This document shows positions 7,995 through 14,625 of a stretch of 14,625 nucleotides of DNA, one piece after another. Each line of letters starts with the position of its first letter. Position 1 is the first letter of the stretch. The position numbers were made by a program, and so were the translations under genes. The notes beneath the pieces are model-generated. The model ran no database searches. It worked only from the letters and a program-made list of their open reading frames with translations, and had not been told where the DNA came from. This DNA comes from Smittium culicis (lineage: Eukaryota; Kickxellomycota; Harpellomycetes; Harpellales; Legeriomycetaceae), in NCBI GenBank assembly GCA_001970855.1, contig LSSN01005535.1, forward strand, positions 1-14,625. The letters run 5' to 3'.

Positions 7995-9191
7995 AAAACT
8001 ATATTTATACAAATTGTATATTGATTAAATAAAGTAGGGTAGGCACAAATTTCATCAGAATATATTTCTACTATAGAACAAACTATTACAATTTGGCTCC
8101 AAGAAATAGTTCATCTTGATTGACTTTCCATTTTTTTTATAAATTGTTAAGCTTTGAGAATTAAAATACAACCTCACCTACTTATTATCATCCATAACCT
8201 TAAAAATACCTTTAATTCTTCAAATATTTTGTTAAAATAACCTTTATTAGATTACTATGTTACTTAAAAATTATTTGGTAAATTTTTTATAGTCGTATGA
8301 AGTTAAAGGTGTATTTAGGAGTAAGCCTTATCCCCTCTTCACAATTCTTTTTTAATTACTTAAAATCAAGATTTATTACATTCCCATCCAGTTTTGATCA
8401 GTCGCCCATAAAAGTATACAACATTATCACATTATAATAAGGGAAACTTCTTGCTGGTTGCTATAAAAATTGACTACTATTTCAATAAACTTGCACATAA
8501 TCATTTTCAATATTAATCAATTGCCTTATTTTTTAATTGATTGAATTAATCGCAAATTTAAAAATCATACTACAATTGTGATTTCATTATGATTCCAGGT
8601 TTTGCTTATTTATATTCTTTACTATGACTTCAATACGCTCCATACCTCGAATATTTCTTACAAATAGTTAAATTTTTATCAATTAATTTTGGCTATGCAT
8701 TAAATCTCCTTCTTTATTTCTAAGTAAGTATACTAGATAGAAATTAAAATTGATAAAGAAAACGATTAGTTAATGATTTTAAACAAACTTCTGTTCTACC
8801 TCTCGTCGAGCTCCATATAAACAGATTATTGATGCAGTTCCATATATTTATATCTTTATCCTATTATACCTAAATTAGATTATTAAATAATAATAACTAA
8901 ATAATAACAAAAGTATTTATAGCCCAACAATAAATGAACTCATTAAACGTATATATTTTCTAAAAAAATAAAAGCTTAATTTATTTAGAAAAGGTAGTAT
9001 TGAAGTTTTAAACACTGTAATCAGTCGATTAATACATTATTCTTATATTTTGAATTTTTATAACTATAGTTCAGCTTAATTTTCAATTTTATTGTGTTAA
9101 TATCGTATGATTGATTAATGAAAAAAAAAAAGCAAAAGATACCTAAATATTATTATTAGATACATAATAATATATTTTTTCAAAAAAATAT

Positions 9192-9263
9192 GGTTGTGTA
9201 GTGTAATGGTTAGCACCCAAGACTCTGAATCTTGTAATCCGAGTTCGAGCCTCGGCACGACCT
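9192..9263 (+). tRNA. tRNA-Gln(CUG): tRNA-Gln (anticodon CUG)
   Basis: A 72-base cloverleaf without intron. The acceptor stem GGTTGTG pairs with CACGACC (one G-T), followed by discriminator T. The D arm contains TGGTTAGCA. The anticodon stem CAAGA/TCTTG (9218-9222 and 9230-9234) encloses the loop CTCTGAA with anticodon CTG at 9225-9227, reading CAG. The T arm CCGAG-TTCGAGC-CTCGG also carries the internal B box; the 3' CCA is not encoded, as in nuclear tRNA genes. T-runs from about 9267 onward serve as the Pol III terminator. The overall layout is that of eukaryotic glutamine tRNAs. Confidence 0.97.
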
Positions 9264-9282
9264 TAATTTTTAATTTTTTTTA
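9264..9282 (+). terminator. Pol III terminator tracts of tRNA-Gln
   Basis: T5 and T8 tracts (TTTTT near 9267 and TTTTTTTT near 9274-9281) follow the tRNA directly, fitting RNA polymerase III termination. The next base begins the TTAA of the adjacent MITE. Confidence 0.7.
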
Positions 9283-9478
9283 TTAACCCTTTCCCGTCCA
9301 GCACTCATAAAATAATCGAATTATTGATTCGCTATTGGTTTATAAATAAATTTATTATTTGCTGTATTAATTCGATAAACCAGTAATTCATAAGGCCTCG
9401 GAACTGAAGAACTATAACTTACCACAATTGGATATATTTTGTATTTGAAAAATTGCCTCGCATCCGCGAAAGGGTTAA
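9283..9478. mobile_element. MITE family A, copy 2 (piggyBac-like ends)
   Basis: A 196 bp non-coding element with intact TTAA at both edges (9283-9286, 9475-9478). The left end TTAACCCTTTCCCGTCC and the right end CGCGAAAGGGTTAA are inverted over 11 bp (TTAACCCTTTC). It is colinear with the copy at 418-614, about 8.9 kb away, with the same length, order and spacing of blocks. It keeps both TTAA sites, so it looks younger than copy 1. It lies immediately after the tRNA terminator. Confidence 0.75.
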
Positions 9479-10208
9479 AGCAAAGTTATCAAAATTTAAA
9501 TAAACTCTGAAAAATTAATTTTTAACCGTCTTTTTCATTTTCTTTGTATTATGAGATGTATAGTTTAGCAATGGAAATTCAATAGTAATATATTTATACA
9601 AGAACTCTTTTAAAAATCTTTTATTAGAAGCCTCTTTAAGGTGTACAACTCTGATATAAATAGGGATTATGATCTATTTCACAGGAGGTAAGCAAATACT
9701 GATTCAATAAATCTAGTTAAATTTTTTCAATAAAAAGAGAACAAGTTTAAGGCTCATTAAATTGTTGATTTTTGGTGAATAGCCAAAAACATGAAATTTG
9801 CTATAGTCATGAACGGATTAATTAATTAATTTTTTTAAAGAGTGCTGAAAGATAGCGGGGGTTAAAAGATAGAAAAAAATACATTTAATTATTATATCCA
9901 AAATTTTATAAACTTTAATAAGTATTTCTTAATTTACATTCAATATAAAGTTCATTGGGATTTAAAGTGCCTAATGTAGATTTTTAAACTGTTAATATAA
10001 TTCATGGATAAATTTTCGTTAAAAAGCAACATATTCTAAAAATTAGTCTTATAGAACCCCCAAAATCCCTCAAAAATAGTAAAAAAATGAAGGATTATTT
10101 GATGTAAATAATGTTGATCAAATTATTCATCATAGATCTTATTAGACTAAATTCTTTTATTTTAAAGTAAATTGATAGAAATTAAAATAATTAGTCTTGT
10201 AGGAATCT

Positions 10209-10278
10209 AACTTGTAGTTTATATGAACTATAAGTTCGCTATTTTCATATTACAGTTATATCTTGTAACTATAGCGAA
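10209..10278. repeat. Cluster of small inverted repeats
   Basis: AACTTGTAGTT (10209-10219) and AACTATAAGTT (10226-10236) form an 11 bp stem with one mismatch around a 6-base loop. The end of that stem, TTCGCTAT (10235-10242), is in turn complementary to ATAGCGAA (10271-10278). AACTTGTA recurs at 10296-10303. Function unknown; chance is possible in such AT-rich DNA. Confidence 0.4.
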
Positions 10279-11334
10279 GTTTTTAAAATTATTATAACTT
10301 GTAATAAATAAATTCAATAAGTCTATGGCATAAAAATTCAATATTTACAACATTTTTGGTAAAAATATCAAAGTTATATGTAAGTAGGTTAGTTTTATAT
10401 TCTTAGGCGTTTAAATATGGTTTTCATTTTCATTTCAATTATTTTATCAGCTTTTTTTATTAAAATGATATTTAAAAGGCTTGAATAAATCACGCGCCAG
10501 TTTTTAATTTTATGGCAAAAATGGTTATAAAAACGTCATTTATGCAAGAGTAGTATTTGTATTAATCAAACTTTGGTAAACATTAATGATATTTAGTAAA
10601 CATGCTTCAATAATTTTATTCGATAATATACATGATAAGGATAGTGGACAGCCACTGGGAGGGAAAATAAAGTTTTTTTACACGACTCTCTTGAAAAGTA
10701 CTAATAGATAAGTAGAGATATGCACTTACTACAGGTATTGTAAAAAACATGTAGATAAAAATTCTATAGGCATGGGATTTTATATTTGTTTTTTAAAATA
10801 TTGAATTTAAAAGGTTTATAGAGTTTATGCAAAATATTTAATTGTATATTTTCTTTTCAAAAGTAAGCTTTACACCTTCAAGTTAATGGAAGAGGGTCGA
10901 TAAAATGTGTTTATTTGCTGTCAGTGATATATAGTTTGTTTATAAACCTCTTAATTATTAAGCGTAGTTATATAAAAAAAATTATACAGCCAGTTAATTT
11001 AATGAATTGTATTTGGTGTTTATAGATCATTATCAACAGATTTGATAAAAAGCGTGGCTATATGAAAAGGTCAAAAATTCTAAATATTGCAAATTTAAAG
11101 TCGCAGATCACTCATTTTCCTTCTTCTGTGAATAAATATCAACAATTCCGTTTTGTTAAAAACAATTGGTTTTGATTAGTATTATAATTATATGATTTTA
11201 GTAATCGAATTTTAATTTAAATATGGACCAAAATTAATTAATAGTAATTAAATGATTTTTAGAACAAACTAAAGTTCAATAATCGTAATATAATAAAAAG
11301 GACGAGTGCTACAATAAATTTAAATTAGAATTTC

Positions 11335-11355
11335 TTTTTTTTTTTAAAAAAAAAA
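11335..11355. repeat. T11A10 palindrome
   Basis: Eleven T followed directly by ten A, about 100 bp upstream of the WD40 start codon. Such poly(dA:dT) tracts exclude nucleosomes in fungal promoters; its role here is inferred from position only. Confidence 0.5.
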
Positions 11356-11456
11356 CCTTCATTGTAAAAATTTAGCTAACTTGACTATACTATACTTATT
11401 AAAATTTTCAAATATAATCTATACACTATTGTACTTTTTAAATATACTATTTAATA

Positions 11457-13231
11457 ATGACAGTCGATAACGATTATTTTGTTGATTCGAAACCTATAAG
11501 GCTTCCTCAAAGAACAACATGGAATCACTGGTAATTTTTATACTATTGAATATCATTTCATTTGTATTAGAAAAGAGTCTTAAAGTTAGGTTAATTTCGT
11601 AATTAACAATGTATGAGTATACAATAAATTAATTCTTAGGCAGCTTAGAGACGTTATATTATGCCCTTTCGATGATAGTTCGATTTATTCAATATACAGG
11701 TCGAACATATATAGATATGACATTGAAATGAGAAAAGTAAGTATATTTTTATAATTTAATATTATCAAACTATTCTAATTATAATGCTATTGATATTTAG
11801 TCTGTTAAGGTATTGAAGGAACTTCCGTTCGATCCTGTTTCTGTATCAGTAAAGTAATTAAATGATTAAATATACATATTAAAATAAAGTAAATTTAAGA
11901 TTAATTACAAGATTGATATATTGTTTATGATTTTGAATATAAAATATAAATAAATTAGTAAAGAGTATGTAGCTGCTGGCGGCCAGCGAGGCGAACTAGC
12001 GATATCAAAGTTTGGAAGTAACGAAGACCCTATTTATTTCCATACAGGTGGTTCAATAAACAATTTTGTTTGTTTTGATTCAAATGTAAAGTCCGAAAGC
12101 AGCAGTGCAAAGGGGTTTGAAGGCTTTGGTGGCGAAAAGTCGAACATGCTCGGAATTGATTTCAGAGACAGTCCTATCGAGCTTTTCGGCTCTAGCAGCA
12201 CATCTACGTACAATGGCAATTCCAGCATTCTTGTTTGCAATAACGACAAGACAATAAAGGTGCTTTCTCTACCTAACTTGTCTATAGAATACCAAATACA
12301 CTTTGACACACCAATAAATCATGGTAACAATAAAAAATACTATCAAATAAAACTTGCAACATTAATAAAAGAAATTAAAAATTAATATGTATTTATTTCT
12401 TTTATTTAGCATCAATTAGTCCAGACAGGTCGAAGATGATAGCAGTTGGAGATACGAATGAGGTATTTCTGTTCAACAAAAATGGAAATTCGTTTGAAAA
12501 AACGGCAACTCTAATAGGTTCGAATGACGCATCGTTCTCGTGTGACTGGAACCAGCTATCGACAGTTTTTGCGGTCGCCAGTCAAGACGGGTACGTGAAT
12601 TTGTGGGATATAAGAATGTCGAAAAAGATGCCTAGCCTCGAAACAGTTCAAGTAAAATCATGAATTCTATATCTAATTTTTTCAATTTTATTCTATATCT
12701 ATAAGTGAAGGGGATCTTTTCTTCACAATCAAGTACACCCAAACGTTTTCAATAATTTAACAATCTGTAATAAACTGAATTTGTATATATTTATATTTTT
12801 TGATAGATTGGCGGTGCACGTGGAGCTTGTAGAAACGTAAAGTTTAGCAGAAGTGGGTCAGTAGACCTGCTTGCATACTCAGAAGTAATAAATTTTTATT
12901 ATTCCAACAATTACAATTTTGTTTAAATTTTTAATTATTAAAACTTCATCTATATATCATTTAAAGCATTGTGTTTGATTTTTTCTTACAACGATTTTAA
13001 ACTTAATGTGATAATAAATAGCATGCATCATACGTCACAGTGGTTGATGCGAGAACGTTCGACAAGAAACAAGTTCTGAAACTTAGTAGCGAGGAAAATG
13101 ACCTGCAGATAACTGGACTAGAATTTTCGTACAATAGCGAGAAAATATTTGTCGGAACTGAAGATTGTATTTTGGACTATAAGATATTAACTAGTAAAAG
13201 ACGAACTTTTTCGTTCAACCAAATGATTTAG
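11457..13231 (+). CDS. Fungal WD40-repeat protein, SPAC2A9.03-like, function unknown
   Basis: I infer seven exons: 11457-11530, 11640-11736, 11801-11853, 11959-12323, 12410-12651, 12807-12884, 13022-13231, all GT..AG and frame-keeping, giving 372 residues. The reconstructed protein shows the block order I know from an uncharacterised fungal WD40 family: RTTWNHWQLRDVILCPF near residues 21-37, LKELPFDPVSV, YVAAGGQRGELAI (~78-90), GGSINNFV, a Ser/Gly-rich insert, then INHASISPDRSKMIAVGD across an exon junction, ASQDGYVNLWDIR, RGACRNVKFSRSGSVDLLAY and VTVVDARTF, ending with VGTEDCILDYKI. Conserved blocks running across four exon junctions support the splicing model. The third intron (11854-11958) is the least certain, since several GTAA donors overlap there. 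It probably forms one seven-bladed propeller as a scaffold; no catalytic motif is seen. It converges on the ADAM gene. Confidence 0.88.
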
Positions 13232-13632
13232 GAAATATCCTGAGAAAAAAAATATTGTAAATATTTTTTTTTAACTCGCAGGGGGATAATCTATACCATA
13301 ATTTTTGTTATTAATTATTGGTAAAATTAAAACGAAAAAAGAGGAGCAGAGTAAGAAGAAGCAAAACCTGAATAATTTGCCTTATCAAAAAAGAACTACA
13401 TAATCGCTTTAATTTCGTAATATTATTTATTTTCCTCAATAATTATATATATAAACTGGTTTGAAAGACATGTAATAAAATGATTAATTAAAAAAAAGAT
13501 TATTGTTGCTATTTAATATTGTTTTTTAAAAATTGTAAGATGGAAAAGAATGTTATAGGGGATGGGGAGTATGAATAATTAAGTTAATGTATAAAGTACA
13601 GTCAAAAAAAGAAGAGAAAGAGTTAGCTTAGT
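13232..13632. other. Convergent spacer between WD40 and ADAM genes
   Basis: 401 bp that must hold the 3' ends of both genes. Mostly A/T runs, with purine-rich patches and three G-runs on the plus strand (near 13280, and GGGGATGGGG at 13558-13567). No frame or RNA gene seen. Confidence 0.55.
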
Positions 13633-14625
13633 TTAGTTACGGAGGTTATTAGGGGTATAAGCTCCATTATATAAAGCGGGATCGACCCAGTTGCTTTGAT
13701 TGTTAGTACCGCCGTTGTTTGGGTTATTGTTGTTATTTGACAAGTTTCTTAGATTGTTGTGAGGAGCAGGGGGAAATTGTGCGGTTGGGGGGTAAATTAT
13801 TGGAGTTTGATTGGAGTTATTATTGTAATTATAGCCATAGACAGGCGGATTCATAGGAATATGGCCAGGAGGGTAGATTGGTTGAGGTATTAACGGTGTA
13901 GTTTGTGGCTTTCTCCTGAATCCTTTACAGCAAAGTAGTGATAAAAGTAATTGTAGTAGTTTGTAAACAATAAAGAAGACAATTAATGCAATAACAATTC
14001 CTAAAGGAATTGCAATTAGTAAGCTTCTTTGGAAAATAAGAAGAGCTGAGTAGAACCAATTTGTTCCTTTACATGACCCTTTTCTGCAAAAAGCATTTAA
14101 ACCACAGCTGGTACCTTCAATAAAAGTGCCTGAAATAAGCATGCAGATAGACCTAGAGGACGATGATTGACATTGAAAGTCGCAGAGATTTCCAAAAGTA
14201 CCTATTTTGCAGTATTTGTTAAATCCTTCTGAGCCACTTCTTGCGGAGCACTGAGCGTCACGGCTTGTACAAACTCCACTTGCACATTTTAAACCAGAAG
14301 AGGTTCCGCAATTTGTGCCATCTTCAACGTGTGAATCAGGAGGGCATTCAGCGCTGGTACCATCACAGACATCTTCGATGTCACATTCTCCATATTTAGG
14401 TCTGCATACAGTATCTTTTGGTAAAATTTTGCAGTCTTTGCAGCATAAACTGTTTTTATCTAAGCATTGGGCACCGTTTTTAAGTTTACAAGTTTGCCAG
14501 TCACAGCACGGGTTTGATTTACAATCATCGGAAGTGCCACAGTCACATTCTTCTCCTGCTTCCAATACACCATTTCCGCACATAGCTATACCTAGCACTG
14601 GTTTAGTACCAATGTCGCTAAGACA
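13633..14625 (-). CDS. ADAM-family protein, C-terminal part (disintegrin, Cys-rich, TM, tail)
   Basis: The frame is open to the window edge, so the 5' part with signal peptide, prodomain and metalloprotease domain lies outside; 330 residues are visible, without introns. Counting from the edge: a CLSD segment at 1-4; a disintegrin domain at ~15-97 with CGNGVLEAGEECDCG and the loop CRPKYGECD (74-82), the ECD tripeptide usual in ADAMs, then DVCDGTSAECPPD; a cysteine-rich region at ~100-186; one hydrophobic segment at ~194-229; then the basic CCKGFRRK. The cytoplasmic tail is rich in Pro and Asn, with PPVY at 260-263 and runs of Asn. Catalytic activity cannot be judged from this fragment. In animals ADAMs shed ectodomains or mediate adhesion; fungal ones are poorly understood. 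The GTG or ATG codons near 14580-14598 are internal, not the start. Confidence 0.93.
   Translation of the reverse strand, partial: CLSDIGTKPVLGIAMCGNGVLEAGEECDCGTSDDCKSNPCCDWQTCKLKNGAQCLDKNSLCCKDCKILPKDTVCRPKYGECDIEDVCDGTSAECPPDSHVEDGTNCGTSSGLKCASGVCTSRDAQCSARSGSEGFNKYCKIGTFGNLCDFQCQSSSSRSICMLISGTFIEGTSCGLNAFCRKGSCKGTNWFYSALLIFQRSLLIAIPLGIVIALIVFFIVYKLLQLLLSLLCCKGFRRKPQTTPLIPQPIYPPGHIPMNPPVYGYNYNNNSNQTPIIYPPTAQFPPAPHNNLRNLSNNNNNPNNGGTNNQSNWVDPALYNGAYTPNNLRN

Larger units (their letters stand above)
7942..9191. other. AT-rich non-coding spacer between ATP23 and tRNA-Gln
   Basis: About 1.25 kb. Beyond the microsatellite and likely ATP23 3' end I see no frame of length, no splice-linked coding blocks and no element ends. 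The last bases before the tRNA are A/T-only runs, usual upstream of a Pol III gene. Confidence 0.6.
9479..11456. other. 2 kb AT-rich gene-free stretch
   Basis: I searched both strands for splice-linked coding blocks, element ends and RNA folds and found none convincing. It contains a small cluster of inverted repeats at 10209-10278 and a T11A10 palindrome at 11335-11355. The right end is the 5' flank of the WD40 gene. It may contain unannotated non-coding transcripts, but nothing in the sequence shows this. Confidence 0.55.

Noticed and set aside
9522..9866. Possible third TTAA element (TTAACC ... GGGGGTTAA)
   Set aside because: Only about six terminal bases are inverted, with no similarity to the other element ends or interiors.

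Overview
The window comes from an AT-rich eukaryotic nuclear genome, most likely fungal. The clues are short spliceosomal introns (I infer 16, of 64-164 bp, all GT..AG), compact protein genes in long AT-rich spacers, an intron-free nuclear tRNA gene, and a gene set typical of filamentous or early-diverging fungi: a LisH/WD40 TBL1-Sif2 protein, mitochondrial GrpE, the mitochondrial protease Atp23, a fungal WD40 protein of the SPAC2A9.03 type, and a membrane-anchored ADAM protein. An ADAM argues against budding yeast. An early-diverging lineage such as Kickxellomycotina is possible but not shown by the sequence.

Layout. 1-140 is a ~30 bp tandem repeat cut by the window edge. 418-1454 is rich in small TTAA-flanked elements with piggyBac-like ends (two families). 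2300-4998 (+) is an eight-exon TBL1/Sif2 gene. It converges on an intronless MGE1 gene at 5479-6129 (-). MGE1 diverges from a four-exon ATP23 gene at 6918-7941 (+) across a 788 bp spacer rich in CCAAT boxes. That spacer also holds a puzzling open frame that could splice in frame into ATP23. 7942-9191 looks non-coding. 9192-9263 is tRNA-Gln(CUG), followed after 19 bp by a second copy of the first mobile-element family. 9479-11456 is a 2 kb gene-free stretch. 11457-13231 (+) is a seven-exon WD40 gene, convergent with the 3' part of an ADAM gene (13633 to the right edge, -).

How the genes relate. MGE1 (matrix Hsp70 nucleotide exchange) and ATP23 (intermembrane-space processing of Atp6 and assembly of ATP synthase) are both mitochondrial and share a divergent intergenic region, so co-regulation through CCAAT-binding factors is plausible. 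The others (chromatin co-repressor, uncharacterised WD40 protein, surface ADAM) have no evident link. I found no convincing new multi-gene system. The most useful leads are the open frame upstream of ATP23, the TTAA mini-transposon families, and the alternative hairpin arms upstream of the TBL1 gene.
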